Part shown: positions 34,109-42,958 of the stretch, piece by piece
How positions within the stretch are numbered: position 1 is the first letter of the stretch
Layout of the letters: each line of letters begins with the position of its first letter
NCBI RefSeq assembly: GCF_013409865.1
Contig: NZ_JACCBM010000001.1
Location: 930,001 to 994,000, forward strand
DNA length: 64,000 nucleotides
Source of the DNA: Herbiconiux flava
Lineage (GTDB): Bacteria; Actinomycetota; Actinomycetes; Actinomycetales; Microbacteriaceae
Reading direction: 5' to 3'
Program-made: the position numbers and the translations under genes
The notes under the pieces: generated by a model
The model's database searches: none
What the model was told of the DNA's origin: nothing
What the model saw: only the letters and a program-made list of their open reading frames with translations

Positions 34109-35833
34109 ATGGCGACGAGGCTGCAGACGGGCGAGCGGATGCGCGGCCGCACCCTGCCGCGACGCGCCCCCTTCACCACCCAGGTCAACCGCTCCATCGT
34201 GGCGGCGATGATCCTCGTCTCGCTCATCACGGTCGCCCTCTTCGCCCTCACCGGCTTCAACCGGCTCGTGCAGCAGACCCAGGAGTCGGCGCTCCGGGTC
34301 GCGCAGAGCGTCGCCGAGACGCCGTCGGTGCGCCAGGCGGCGGAGGCCGAGAGCGACCGGCCGACGCCGTCCACGGATGCCGAGCTGGTCGACGGCACGG
34401 TCGACGACTACGCCCGCGCGATCGAGCAGCGCACCGGAGCGCTGTTCGTGGTGGTCACCGACGACACGGGGCGGCGGCTCGCGCATCCGAACCCCGACGA
34501 GATCGGCGACCCGGTCTCGACCAGCCCCGACGCGGCGCTGGCCGGGCAGGAGACCGTCAGCTGGGAGAGCGGCACCCTCGGCGACTCGGCCCGCGCGAAG
34601 GTGCCGATCTACGGGCTGGCCGACCCCACGCGGGTCGTCGGCGAGGTGAGCGTGGGACTGCCGCCGCTCGAGGTGTGGTCGACGGTGCTGACGGATGCGC
34701 TTCCCGTGGGTCTCTCGACCGCCCTCGCCCTCGGCGTCGGAGCGGTGCTCGCCGCGTTCATCACCCGGCGGTTGCGCGCGACCACCCTCGGCCTCGAGCC
34801 CGAGGAGCTGCTCAGCCTCGTGCAGGATCAGCAGGCCGTGCTGCAGGGCGTCGACGACGGGGTGGTGGGGCTGTCAGTCGACGGGGTGGTGACGGTGTGC
34901 AACGACCGGGCCGCCTCGCTGCTGGGGATCTCGCTGCCGGGCGCGGTGGGGCGGGCGTTCGACTCCGTGGTGACGGATGCGGGGGTGCGGGAGAGGGTGG
35001 CGGGTGGCGCGTCGTCGTCGCCTGCGCCGTCGTCGTCGGCTTCGTCCTCGGCCCTCGCCGAGCCGCTGCTCGTCGCCGGGCACCTGCTCTACGTCGACGT
35101 GCACGAGGTGCGGCGGGATGCGCGGCTGCTCGGCCGCGTCGTGATCGTGCGCGACGTCACCGACGTCGAGGACCTGACCCGGCGGCTCAGCGCCGTCGGC
35201 ACGCTCGCCGGCGCGCTGCGGGAGCAGCGGCACGAGTTCGCGAACCGCATCCACGTGGTGTCGGGGCTCGTGCGGGCCGGTGACACGGCGCAGGCGCTGG
35301 AGTACCTCGACCAGGTCGCGGGGCACGGGCCGGTGCGGTTCCCGGTCGAGAACGCGCAGCTCGTGCGGGAGCCGTACCTGCAGGCCTTCCTCGGCGCCAA
35401 GGCGGCCGAGGCCGAGGCGCGCGGGGTGATGCTGCGGGTGGGGCCGGACGCCGACGTGGTGGGTTCGCTCGTGCATCCGGAGGACGTGACGACCGTGCTC
35501 GGCAACCTCGTCGACAACGGGATCGACGCGGCGGCGCGATCGGCGCGGACGCCCCGGTGGGTTGAGGTCGAGGCCCTGCGGCACGGGGACGAGCTGCACC
35601 TGTCGGTGATGGACTCGGGGGACGGTGCGGGGGAGCCCTCGTCGACCGCGCCGGCCGCTCCGCCGGAGGGCCCCGAGGCGGTGCACGGGCACGGCATCGG
35701 CCTGCGCCTCTCGGCCGACGTGGCCCGGCGCCACGGGGGGCGGCTGTGGCTGGCGATGGCCGGGGCATCCGACCACGGAGCCGTGTTCTGCGCCGAGCTG
35801 CACGGCCAGTTCGAGAAGGAGGACGGCTCATGA
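34109..35833 (+). CDS. CitA/DcuS-type sensor histidine kinase
   Basis: A 574-residue membrane kinase. A first helix at about 28-50 (SIVAAMILVSLITVALFALT) leads to an extracytoplasmic PDC/sCache sensor (GALFVVVTDDTGRRLAHPNP; PDAALAGQETVSWESG), then a second helix at about 200-220. A cytoplasmic PAS domain contains a Ser/Ala-rich insertion (SSSPAPSSSASSSA). The SPOB-type dimer helix LREQRHEFANRIHVVSGL carries the phosphoacceptor His, and the HATPase shows NLVDNGIDAA and GHGIGLRLSADVARRHGG. It probably senses external citrate or a related carboxylate. It overlaps the regulator start by four bases. Confidence 0.92.
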   Translation: MATRLQTGERMRGRTLPRRAPFTTQVNRSIVAAMILVSLITVALFALTGFNRLVQQTQESALRVAQSVAETPSVRQAAEAESDRPTPSTDAELVDGTVDDYARAIEQRTGALFVVVTDDTGRRLAHPNPDEIGDPVSTSPDAALAGQETVSWESGTLGDSARAKVPIYGLADPTRVVGEVSVGLPPLEVWSTVLTDALPVGLSTALALGVGAVLAAFITRRLRATTLGLEPEELLSLVQDQQAVLQGVDDGVVGLSVDGVVTVCNDRAASLLGISLPGAVGRAFDSVVTDAGVRERVAGGASSSPAPSSSASSSALAEPLLVAGHLLYVDVHEVRRDARLLGRVVIVRDVTDVEDLTRRLSAVGTLAGALREQRHEFANRIHVVSGLVRAGDTAQALEYLDQVAGHGPVRFPVENAQLVREPYLQAFLGAKAAEAEARGVMLRVGPDADVVGSLVHPEDVTTVLGNLVDNGIDAAARSARTPRWVEVEALRHGDELHLSVMDSGDGAGEPSSTAPAAPPEGPEAVHGHGIGLRLSADVARRHGGRLWLAMAGASDHGAVFCAELHGQFEKEDGS

Positions 35834-36489
35834 GCGAGCTGCGCGTCGTCATCGTGGACGACGACTTCCACGTCGCCCGGCTGCACACCCGCATCGTCGA
35901 GGCGACCGGCGGCTACACCGTGGTCGCGACCGCCGGCTCGATCGCCGAGGCCCGCACCGCGATCGAGGCGGCGCGGCCCGAGCTGCTGCTCGCTGACATC
36001 TACCTGCCCGACGGCTCGGGCCTCGACCTCGTGCGCGGCTACGACCTCGACGCGATCGTGCTGAGCGCCGCGGTGACGGCCGCGGCCGTGCGCACCTCGT
36101 TCCAGCGCGGCGCCTTCGCCTACCTCGTGAAGCCCTTCGCCGACGAGGCGCTCGCCGAGGTGCTGCGCGGCTACACCCGCTACCGCAACCTGCTCGACGC
36201 CCAGCCAGAGCTCGACCAGGAGACCATCGACCGCGCCCGCCGGGTGCTGCACGGCTCGGCCACCCGTGATGCAGCGGCGCGGCGCTCTCCGACCGAGCAG
36301 TCGGTGCTCGAGGCGTTGGCTCAGTCTCCGGATGCGCTGTCGGCGCCCGTGGTGGCGGCGCAGCTCGGCATCTCGCGTGCGACGGCGCAGCGGTACCTGT
36401 CGGCGCTCGCGCACGACGGCCAGCTGCTCGTCGAGCTGCGGTACGGAAGCACCGGGCGGCCCGAGCACCGGTATCGGCTGCCTCGCTGA
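35830..36489 (+). CDS. CitB/DcuR-type response regulator
   Basis: A 219-residue regulator. The receiver has VVIVDDDFHVARLH, a phosphoacceptor Asp in ELLLADIYLPDGSG and the conserved Lys in AYLVKPFADEAL. The C-terminal helix-turn-helix is of the DcuR/CitB kind (LSAPVVAAQLGISRATAQRY then LSALAHDGQLLVELRYG). The ATG overlaps the kinase stop (ATGA). It is expected to activate the divergent citrate symporter gene. Confidence 0.92.
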   Translation: MSELRVVIVDDDFHVARLHTRIVEATGGYTVVATAGSIAEARTAIEAARPELLLADIYLPDGSGLDLVRGYDLDAIVLSAAVTAAAVRTSFQRGAFAYLVKPFADEALAEVLRGYTRYRNLLDAQPELDQETIDRARRVLHGSATRDAAARRSPTEQSVLEALAQSPDALSAPVVAAQLGISRATAQRYLSALAHDGQLLVELRYGSTGRPEHRYRLPR

Positions 36490-36612
36490 GCGGCCGCGCA
36501 TCCGCTCGTCTGCTCTGCTCACCTCCACCCCGCCGCTGGCGGAGTTCGCCAAGCGTGCGCGCGACCACCGCTCTATAGGTGGCGGTTCGGGCCAGGGCTG
36601 GTGTTGTTCGCG

Positions 36613-36618
36613 TACGCT
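36613..36618 (+). promoter_or_regulatory. -10 of the lipoate ligase gene
   Basis: TACGCT, six bases before the ATG at 36625. The 135-base gap upstream (36490-36624) shows small GC-rich dyads such as CCGCCGCTGGCGG but nothing else. Confidence 0.55.
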
Positions 36619-36624
36619 GAACGC

Positions 36625-37674
36625 ATGCACGGTGAATACAAGGTGCCCGGCGGCAAGCTGGTGGTGGTCGATCTCGACGAGGTCGACGGCCGCATCCAGA
36701 ACTTCCGGCTGGCCGGCGACTTCTTCCTCGAACCCGACGACGCCCTGCCGCTGATCGACGAGGCGGTGAACGGGCTGCCCGCCGATAGCGACGCGGCCAC
36801 CATCGCGGCCGCCGTGCGCAGGGCGCTGCCCGAGGGGGCCGTGCTGCTCGGCTTCACGCCCGAGGCGGTGGCGGTCGCGGTGCGGCGCTCGCTCGCGCGG
36901 GCGACGAGCTGGGACGCGTACGAGTGGCAGCTCATCCACACCGGCCCCGAGACGCCGCAGATGCAGCTCGCGCTCGACGAGGTGCTGACGAACGAGGTCG
37001 GCGAGGGCCGCCGCAAGCCGACGCTGCGCATCTGGGAGTGGAACGAGCCCGCCGTCGTGATCGGCAGCTTCCAATCGCTGAAGAACGAGGTCGACCCTGA
37101 CAATGCCGCGAAGTACGGCTTCGAGGTCGTGCGGCGCATCTCGGGCGGCGGCGCCATGTTCATGGACGCGAACTCGGTCGTCACCTACTCCATCTACGCT
37201 CCGGCGGCGCTCGTGCAGGGCATGAGCTTCGCGGATTCCTACGCCTTCCTCGACGAGTGGGTGATCACCGCGCTAAAGTCGCTCGGCATCGAGGCGTTCT
37301 ACCAGCCGCTGAACGACATCTCCTCGGTCAAGGGCAAGATCGGCGGCGCCGCGCAGAAGCGCCTCGGCAACGGCGCCGTGCTGCACCACGCCACCATGAG
37401 CTACGACATGGACGGCGAGAAGATGACTCAGGTCTTGAGAATCGGCCGCGAGAAGATGAGCGACAAGGGCACCACCTCGGCCGCCAAGCGCGTCGACCCG
37501 CTGCGCAGCCAGACCGGGCTCTCGCGCGCCGAGATCATCGACCGGCTGATCGCGACGTTCACCGGCCTGTACGGAGCGGTGCCCGACTCGATCACCGCCT
37601 CGGAGCGGGCGGCCGCCGAGGAGCTGGTGCGCACGAAGTTCGCGACGCCCGAGTGGATCGGGCGGGTGCCGTGA
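36625..37674 (+). CDS. Lipoate-protein ligase family protein
   Basis: A 349-residue protein. Residues 1-90 match the lipoate ligase accessory domain (EYKVPGGKLVVVDLDEVDGR then IQNFRLAGDFFLEP). The biotin/lipoate-ligase catalytic domain follows (MQLALDEVLTNEV; LRIWEWNEPAVVIGSFQSLK; RRISGGGAMFMDANSVVTYS; and SSVKGKIGGAAQKRLGNGAV with the reactive Lys). It would attach lipoate, activated with ATP, to dehydrogenase E2 or GcvH proteins. Having the accessory domain at the N-terminus is known in Actinobacteria. The start at 36625 follows a -10 by six bases. It is coupled (GTGA overlap) to the next gene. Confidence 0.88.
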   Translation: MHGEYKVPGGKLVVVDLDEVDGRIQNFRLAGDFFLEPDDALPLIDEAVNGLPADSDAATIAAAVRRALPEGAVLLGFTPEAVAVAVRRSLARATSWDAYEWQLIHTGPETPQMQLALDEVLTNEVGEGRRKPTLRIWEWNEPAVVIGSFQSLKNEVDPDNAAKYGFEVVRRISGGGAMFMDANSVVTYSIYAPAALVQGMSFADSYAFLDEWVITALKSLGIEAFYQPLNDISSVKGKIGGAAQKRLGNGAVLHHATMSYDMDGEKMTQVLRIGREKMSDKGTTSAAKRVDPLRSQTGLSRAEIIDRLIATFTGLYGAVPDSITASERAAAEELVRTKFATPEWIGRVP

Positions 37675-38162
37675 GCGCCGCCGACTCCCTCCCGTCTCTG
37701 CCCGTCTTCACCGTCGACGACCTCGAGGTGGCGCCGGTGTTCGACGTCGAGTCCTTCTCGAAGTCGGATGCTCTCGACCTCGGTGTGATCGCCGCCGACC
37801 TCGTGCGCTCCCGCGGCCTCGACCTCGCGGTCGACATCGTGCTCGCGGGCGACCTGGTGTTCCGGTCGAAACTCGGAGCGACCGGACCGGAGAACGACTT
37901 CTGGCTCGCGGGCAAGGCCGCTGTGGCGGTCTACTTCGGTGTGCCGTCGTTGCTGGTGCGCCGTCGGCACGAGGCGGCCGGCACCCGCTTCGACGAGCTC
38001 GATGAGCCCGCGGTCGACCACGCGGTGATGCGGGCTCACGGCGGAGCGATCCCGCTCTTCGTGCGCGGGGAGCTGCTCGGCACCCTCACGGCCTCGGGCG
38101 AGCCCGACGTGGTCGACCACAAGCTTGCGGCGGACGCCCTCGCGGCCTACCTGGCCCGCTAG
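37671..38162 (+). CDS. UPF0303/HbpS-like heme-degrading-domain protein
   Basis: A 163-residue protein. The core resembles UPF0303 and the GlcG/HbpS fold: SFSKSDALDLGVIAADLVRS, DLAVDIVLAGDLVFRSKLGA, TGPENDFWLAGKAAVAVYFG and AHGGAIPLFV. HbpS-type proteins bind heme or small ligands, but the function of this branch is unknown. The GTG start overlaps the lipoate ligase stop by four bases, so the two are co-translated. A stress- or cofactor-related role linked to lipoylation is only a guess. Confidence 0.78.
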   Translation: MSAADSLPSLPVFTVDDLEVAPVFDVESFSKSDALDLGVIAADLVRSRGLDLAVDIVLAGDLVFRSKLGATGPENDFWLAGKAAVAVYFGVPSLLVRRRHEAAGTRFDELDEPAVDHAVMRAHGGAIPLFVRGELLGTLTASGEPDVVDHKLAADALAAYLAR

Positions 38163-38191
38163 CCCTCTGCAACCCGGCCATGTCCATCTCG

Positions 38192-38247
38192 GGCAAGCGC
38201 GTCAGCGCGCGGCAGCCGTGTGTGCTGCCGCGCGCTTCGCGCTTGCC
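38192..38247. terminator. Long hairpin between convergent genes
   Basis: A 25-base arm (38192-38216) pairs with 38224-38247 with one small bulge and a 7-base loop CGTGTGT. It sits between the convergent UPF0303 and HNH genes. The stem is much longer than a normal terminator and could be a repeated intergenic element. Confidence 0.75.
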
Positions 38248-38265
38248 TACGGATGCGATGGTTGG

Positions 38266-39636
38266 CTAGGCGGCGGGTCGCTGGATGGTGCGTCGCCGGG
38301 TGGTCGGGATCGGTGTCTGTTCCGTGTCGACCCATCTCGGCGGGATGAGATGCGGCACCCCGTCGTGCATGGTCAGTTTCCATGGCGATTTGTGCAGGTG
38401 GGAGTGGTGGAAGTGGCAGAGGAGGACGCCGTTGTCGATGTCGGTTCTTCCGGGCGGATGATCGTCTGAAACCCACTCGTTCGCATGATGTGTCTCGCAG
38501 TATGAGGGTGGCCTGTCGCAGCTGGGCCACACGCATCCGCCGTCTCGGGCCGCTAGTGCCCTGTTCTGCGCCGCAGTGAAGAGCCGCTTGGCCTTGCCGT
38601 GGTACAGGACCTCGCCCTTGTCGCCGAACAGGGTCGCCGCGACCGGCGATGAGCACCGGAGCTGCTCGACGGTGGAGGCGGGAACGGGCTGGTCGATGCC
38701 GTCGATCCAGCCGACTCCGCGTCCCTTTTCGAGGTCGTCGAGGGTCATGTGCACGTTGACGGTGGCGGTGGCTCCGTTGATGCGCGGCATGTCCTCGGCG
38801 CCAGCAGCGCGGGCGATCAACTCAGTCACGGTGTCGGCGTTCTTCTGCGCCTGCGTGCGGCCATCCGCGGTCGCGTATTCGTCTCCATCGACGAATCGCG
38901 GCCCGGTCACGCGCGGGCTCTGCAACGCTCGGATGCTCGCAAACCAGACCCCGCCCTGCTCGGGCGTGAGCGCGAACTTGCCCCGGTACATCCCATCCGG
39001 GGCCAGCGCGATCGTGAGCGAGCGCCGCATCTGCAGCACCTCGTCACGCGGTTCGGCGCCGTCGGGGTCGAGCACCTCGCGCAGGTGAATTGCGGCTCGA
39101 AAGGTCTCGTCGGCGGTCAGCCGGCACGAGAGGGTCTGATCGACCAGGGTCTCCTCGGCGAGGGTCACGACGTCGGGCGAGCATCCGCGGTCGGCGAGCG
39201 CACTGCACTGCTTCACGATGGCCGACGCCGCCTCGACGCCGAGCACGCCTTCATCGAGCACGCGGGCGACCGCCGGGAAGGGCGCCGGCCCTTCGCCACC
39301 ACCCAGCAGCATCGACCCGCGAAGCTTCCGCCCGAGCTCGAGCCGCGCCTTGCACGCCCGCGCCGACGCCCCGGTGACCTTCGCGACCAGCGCGACCGGT
39401 GTCGTGAAGTTCTGCGACCGGCTGAGCCCCTCGTCGCCGAGCTCGGTGCGTGACCGCACCGCGACCTCACCGGCGGCGTGCACCTGCCCTGCCGAGGCCA
39501 GCCGCGCGATCGCCTCGAAGTCGGCCATGACCTCGAGAAGTGCCTCGTCGGTGAGACCCGCCATCCCGCTGATCGCTGCGCCCAGAGCGACGCGGAGATC
39601 GTCGGCGATCCCCTTGAGCTGGCCCTCTGATTCCAT
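38266..39636 (-). CDS. DUF222 / HNH endonuclease protein (13E12-like)
   Basis: A 456-residue protein. A helical DUF222 domain covers about 20-330. The C-terminal HNH nuclease (about 365-420) has CVWPSCDRPPSYCETHHANEW with zinc Cys and the catalytic His pair, and NGVLLCHFHHSHLHKSPWKL. Such genes occur in many copies in Actinobacteria; some are linked to mobile REP13E12 elements, but most are chromosomal with unknown role. Base composition is slightly lower in GC than neighbours. TAGAAT lies six bases before the ATG, so the mRNA is probably leaderless. No flanking repeats typical of an insertion are visible. Confidence 0.9.
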   Translation of the reverse strand: MESEGQLKGIADDLRVALGAAISGMAGLTDEALLEVMADFEAIARLASAGQVHAAGEVAVRSRTELGDEGLSRSQNFTTPVALVAKVTGASARACKARLELGRKLRGSMLLGGGEGPAPFPAVARVLDEGVLGVEAASAIVKQCSALADRGCSPDVVTLAEETLVDQTLSCRLTADETFRAAIHLREVLDPDGAEPRDEVLQMRRSLTIALAPDGMYRGKFALTPEQGGVWFASIRALQSPRVTGPRFVDGDEYATADGRTQAQKNADTVTELIARAAGAEDMPRINGATATVNVHMTLDDLEKGRGVGWIDGIDQPVPASTVEQLRCSSPVAATLFGDKGEVLYHGKAKRLFTAAQNRALAARDGGCVWPSCDRPPSYCETHHANEWVSDDHPPGRTDIDNGVLLCHFHHSHLHKSPWKLTMHDGVPHLIPPRWVDTEQTPIPTTRRRTIQRPAA

Positions 39637-39642
39637 GCTGAG

Positions 39643-39663
39643 ATTCTATCAGAAATACCTGAT
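39643..39663 (-). promoter_or_regulatory. Promoter and dyad before the HNH gene
   Basis: TAGAAT (39643-39648, minus strand) is six bases before the ATG at 39636. Next to it ATCAG (39648-39652) and CTGAT (39659-39663) form an inverted repeat around AAATAC, a possible operator. The stretch is AT-rich for this genome. Confidence 0.5.
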
Positions 39664-39711
39664 GAAAGCTCGGTTCATGTATTTGCATGTGCCCGAGATT
39701 CTTGCGCTCGG

Positions 39712-40890
39712 CTACTCGTTCAGCGCGGCGAGGAGCTCGGGCCAGACGTCGGCCTGCACCGGGTAGGGCGTCGAGAACGAGAGGCGCTGCACGACGCCGG
39801 CGAAGCGGTCCCGCAGCTGCGCCGCGACCTCGGTGGGGGAGCCTACGACGGCGAACTCCGCCAGCACCTCGTCGGTGACCAGGGACGTCATGGCGTCCCA
39901 CTCGCCCTTAACCGACCCCGCGTGCATCCGCTCGTGCAGCTCGCCCCAGCCGTGCAGCTCGAGCACGCCCTTGTAGGCGGGCGTCGAGCCGTAGAAGGCG
40001 ATCTGCTTCTTGATGGCGGTGGTCGCGGTGTCGAGTTCGGCATCCGTGCGGCCGACGGCGACCAGCGCGGGCAGGCTGACCTCGACCGGCTCACCGGCAC
40101 GGTCAGCGGATGCCCGCCCGCGCTCGAGCGCCGGCAACGACACCTCGCGGAGGTACCGTGCCGTGGTGAAGCTGTGGCTGAGGAACCCGTCGGCGACCGC
40201 CCCCGCCGTCTCGGTCATCAGCGTGCCGACGGCCGCGAGCGCGATCCGCGGATTGCCGTGCGGGTTCGGCCCGGGGCTGAACACGGGCGACATCAGCGTG
40301 TGGGAGTAGAACTCACCCTCGAAGCGCAGGCGATCGCCGGTCTCCCAGCTGGCCCAGATGGCGCGGATCGCCTCGACGTACTCGCGCATGCGCTTGGCCG
40401 GGTGCGACCACGGCATGGAGAACCGGCGCTCGATGTGCGGTTTCACCTGAGACCCGAGTCCGAGCACGAACCGCCCGCCCGACACGAGCTGCAGATCGTT
40501 CGCGAGCATGGCCGTATTCATGGGGTTGCGCGCGAACGCGACGGCGATGGCACTCGACAGCCGCACCCGCTCGGTCGCCCGCGCGGCCAGCGTCAGCGCC
40601 ACGAACGGATCGTGCCGCGTCTCGGTGACGAGCACGCCGTCGAACCCCTCGCGCTCGGCGACGCGCGCGGCCTCCTCGAGCTGCAGGGGGGTGCTGGCGA
40701 TGTCGCCCCCGGCGTCGACGGCGAACCGCTTGCCGCCGCCGGTCGCGCCGGTCGCGCCGATCACGCCGGTCGACTCGGCATCAGCGGCATCAGCGGCATC
40801 AGCGGCATCAGCGGCATCAGCCGCGTCAGCGCCGTCGGCGGGCGTCGTGGCGGCGGTGGCTTCGGGGGTCTCGTCGGTGAGCATGCCCAC
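39712..40890 (-). CDS. LLM-class (F420-dependent type) oxidoreductase
   Basis: A 392-residue TIM-barrel flavin/F420 enzyme of the luciferase-like superfamily. Core segments: EEAARVAEREGFDGVLVTET, FVALTLAARATERVRLSSAI, NDLQLVSGGRFVLGLGSQVK and RMREYVEAIRAIWASWETGD. The closest type appears to be the actinobacterial F420-dependent group (TIGR03617-like); substrate unknown. Residues 18-50 are a low-complexity ADA repeat followed by GATGATGGG, so the real domain begins near residue 55. A GTG at 40890 or the ATG at 40884 may be the start; TGAGAT lies six bases before the latter. Confidence 0.85.
   Translation of the reverse strand: MGMLTDETPEATAATTPADGADAADAADAADAADAADAESTGVIGATGATGGGKRFAVDAGGDIASTPLQLEEAARVAEREGFDGVLVTETRHDPFVALTLAARATERVRLSSAIAVAFARNPMNTAMLANDLQLVSGGRFVLGLGSQVKPHIERRFSMPWSHPAKRMREYVEAIRAIWASWETGDRLRFEGEFYSHTLMSPVFSPGPNPHGNPRIALAAVGTLMTETAGAVADGFLSHSFTTARYLREVSLPALERGRASADRAGEPVEVSLPALVAVGRTDAELDTATTAIKKQIAFYGSTPAYKGVLELHGWGELHERMHAGSVKGEWDAMTSLVTDEVLAEFAVVGSPTEVAAQLRDRFAGVVQRLSFSTPYPVQADVWPELLAALNE
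40778..40840 (-). repeat. 9-base tandem repeat in the LLM gene
   Basis: GCATCAGCG is repeated four times perfectly, then degenerates over three more units. On the coding strand it reads as repeated Ala-Asp-Ala, keeping the frame. Confidence 0.9.
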
Positions 40891-40953
40891 ATCTCACCAC
40901 GACCAGCGGATGCACGCCCCTCGCCTGTCGGGTGACGACAACCCACCGCCCCC

Positions 40954-42228
40954 TCACCTGCCCGCCCGCGGGTCGCGCCCTCCAATCGCTGCCGACGTCT
41001 CCGGCATGCGAAGGTGCTGCGCGAAGCGGTGGGCGGGGCGTTCGACGAGGCGGTGGAAGGCGGTGGCGGTCGCGAGGGAGAGCGCGATCGCCCCGATCGC
41101 CATGGCGACGATGCCGAACGGGCCGAGAGCGGCCAGGGCCGAGCCCGCCACTATCTCGTCGGCCGTCTCCGGGGTCGAGAGGCAGAGGCCGGCTGCGCAG
41201 ACGGCGTCCGACAGCGGCACCGAGAGGCGCACCACCGCGAGCAGCACGGGCTCGTGCACGAGGTAGAGGCTGAACGAGACGAGGCCGAGCCACTCCAGCG
41301 GCCTCGACGAGAAGGCGCGGCGGACGGGCGGCCACAGGCCGGCCAGCGCGATCAGCAGCATCGACGCGAGCAGGTGCCCGGTGGTCTCGACAACCGAGCG
41401 CACCGGAGGCGGAAGACCCGACGCCGACAGCTGCCAGCCCACGAGCGCCAGCTCTCCGGCGTCCGCCAGCGCGAGCACCGTCGCGACCGTCAGTGCACCC
41501 GGACGCCGTCGCGCCGCGGCCTCGAGGGCCCCCAGTATCCGGGCGAGAGCGGCCCAGTGGAGCGCGAGCACCACGCCCAGCCCGAACATCGGCAAGTAGA
41601 GCAGCGTCGGGTTGCCGAGCACGCCGCCGAGCGCCGCGGACGCGAGCAGCAGGGGCAGCGACAGGAGCGCCGGCACCCGCCGCAGCACGGCGAGATACAG
41701 CACGAGGAGCAGGGAGAAGAGCACCTCCCACTGCAGCGTCCAGAGCGGGGAGAGTGCGCCACTCGTCCCGGTGAGCAGTGTGGCGTCGTTCAGCAGCGCC
41801 CATGGGTCGAGGTGCGTCGGATGCCCGTCGGCCCACGCCCCGAACCCGCTGCTCGTGCGCCGCACCAACAGCGCCGTGATCACCACGAACGCCAGCGCCG
41901 CCCACACCGGCAGATACAGGCGGGCGAGCCGCGACAGCGTGTAGCGCCCGTAGTCGAAGCCGCCCGGCGGCCCGCGCGTCGCGAGCTTCGTCAGCACCAC
42001 TCCCGAGAGCACGAAGAACAGCCAGACCGCGTGCGAGGCCGCGATGCTGAACGCGTTCGTCGTCAGCCCGAACGGCGACGGCCCCCACCAGTCGGCGACG
42101 ACGTTCTCGCGCACCACGAGCAGCCCGTGCCCCACCGCCACGGCCAGCGCCGCGAGCCCGCGGAGACCGTCGAGTGCCGGCAGCCGTGCCGATGCGACGG
42201 GTGGCGGGAGGGTGGGCGAGCGCGGCAC
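40954..42228 (-). CDS. Acyltransferase 3 family membrane protein
   Basis: A 424-residue membrane protein with about ten helices. Family hallmarks are LPALDGLRGLAALAVAVGHG with the catalytic His near residue 39, and WLFFVLSGVVLTKLATR. These proteins add acetyl or other acyl groups to sugars, peptidoglycan or lipids, using a donor carried across the membrane. The GTG follows TAGGGT by six bases. It is 30 bases downstream of the cyclodeaminase gene but has its own promoter. The glycosyltransferase cluster at 47.5-52 kb might supply its acceptor, which is a guess. Confidence 0.88.
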   Translation of the reverse strand: MPRSPTLPPPVASARLPALDGLRGLAALAVAVGHGLLVVRENVVADWWGPSPFGLTTNAFSIAASHAVWLFFVLSGVVLTKLATRGPPGGFDYGRYTLSRLARLYLPVWAALAFVVITALLVRRTSSGFGAWADGHPTHLDPWALLNDATLLTGTSGALSPLWTLQWEVLFSLLLVLYLAVLRRVPALLSLPLLLASAALGGVLGNPTLLYLPMFGLGVVLALHWAALARILGALEAAARRRPGALTVATVLALADAGELALVGWQLSASGLPPPVRSVVETTGHLLASMLLIALAGLWPPVRRAFSSRPLEWLGLVSFSLYLVHEPVLLAVVRLSVPLSDAVCAAGLCLSTPETADEIVAGSALAALGPFGIVAMAIGAIALSLATATAFHRLVERPAHRFAQHLRMPETSAAIGGRDPRAGR

Positions 42229-42234
42229 CGGGCC

Positions 42235-42240
42235 ACCCTA
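42235..42240 (-). promoter_or_regulatory. -10 of the acyltransferase gene
   Basis: TAGGGT on the minus strand, six bases before the GTG at 42228. Confidence 0.5.
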
Positions 42241-42258
42241 CAGCTTAATGAGAAAAGA

Positions 42259-42870
42259 TCAAGAAGCGGTTTCGAAGTCAGTGAGACGCTCCAGCGCCCT
42301 GTCGAAACGCGCAAGACCCTCGTCGAGCGACGGCGCCGCCGACGCCCCGTGCCGGGCGACCTCGTCGAGGTCGGCGGCGAGGTTCGTGCGGGCACCGGTG
42401 AGCGCCGCGCGCAGAGCCGCCGCCGCCACTGCGACGTCGGGTCGCAGGAAGGCCGGCGCGAGCGGCGCCAGCGCCTCCAGGTCGTCGAGCGCCTCGAGTG
42501 CGAGCTCGGCGAGGTCGGCCGAGGTGCGGGCGGCGGCGGACCCGGCGGAGCGCACCGCCTCGTCCCGGGGCTCGCCGCGCGGCTCGTGGTAGGCGGCCCC
42601 GAACTCGGCCGACTCCCGCGCGTCGACGTCGGCGAGATCGAGGGCGCGTTCGCGGCGGGCATCCGCTCTCTCGGCGATCGCCCTGGCGGCCAGCGGATGC
42701 TCGTGCCGCGAGTACCCCGCCACCATCGCCGTCAGCGCGCACGCCATGCCCAGCATCACGCCCGACGCCGCCCCGCCGCCCGGGTCGCCCACGGGCTCGG
42801 CCAGGCGGCCCAGCCACGCGCGGACCGACGCCCCGCCGGTGGTCGCGCCGATCTCGTCGCCCATCGGCAT
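42259..42870 (-). CDS. Cyclodeaminase/cyclohydrolase family protein
   Basis: A 203-residue helical protein of the FTCD C-terminal / FchA family. The motif PVGDPGGGAASGVMLGMACA followed by LTAMVAGYS matches the folate-site glycine loop, and the end ALRAALTGARTNLAADLDEV matches the last helix pair. Family members release ammonia from 5-formiminotetrahydrofolate or hydrolyse methenyl-tetrahydrofolate. No formiminotransferase, histidine or purine-degradation gene is adjacent, so the role here is open. GAGAGG precedes the ATG. Confidence 0.78.
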   Translation of the reverse strand: MPMGDEIGATTGGASVRAWLGRLAEPVGDPGGGAASGVMLGMACALTAMVAGYSRHEHPLAARAIAERADARRERALDLADVDARESAEFGAAYHEPRGEPRDEAVRSAGSAAARTSADLAELALEALDDLEALAPLAPAFLRPDVAVAAAALRAALTGARTNLAADLDEVARHGASAAPSLDEGLARFDRALERLTDFETAS

Positions 42871-42958
42871 CCGCCTCTCGTATCGTGCGTCGCCGCCGGA
42901 GGGCGATCGCGGTGCGGGTGGTTCGGCTGCTGCCGGTGCGAGGTGAGGCGGCCCCGGG

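Noticed and set aside
38266..39636. The DUF222-HNH gene as part of a mobile element or homing intron.
   Set aside because: No transposase, intron structure, terminal repeats or target duplication is visible, and the gene has a normal promoter.
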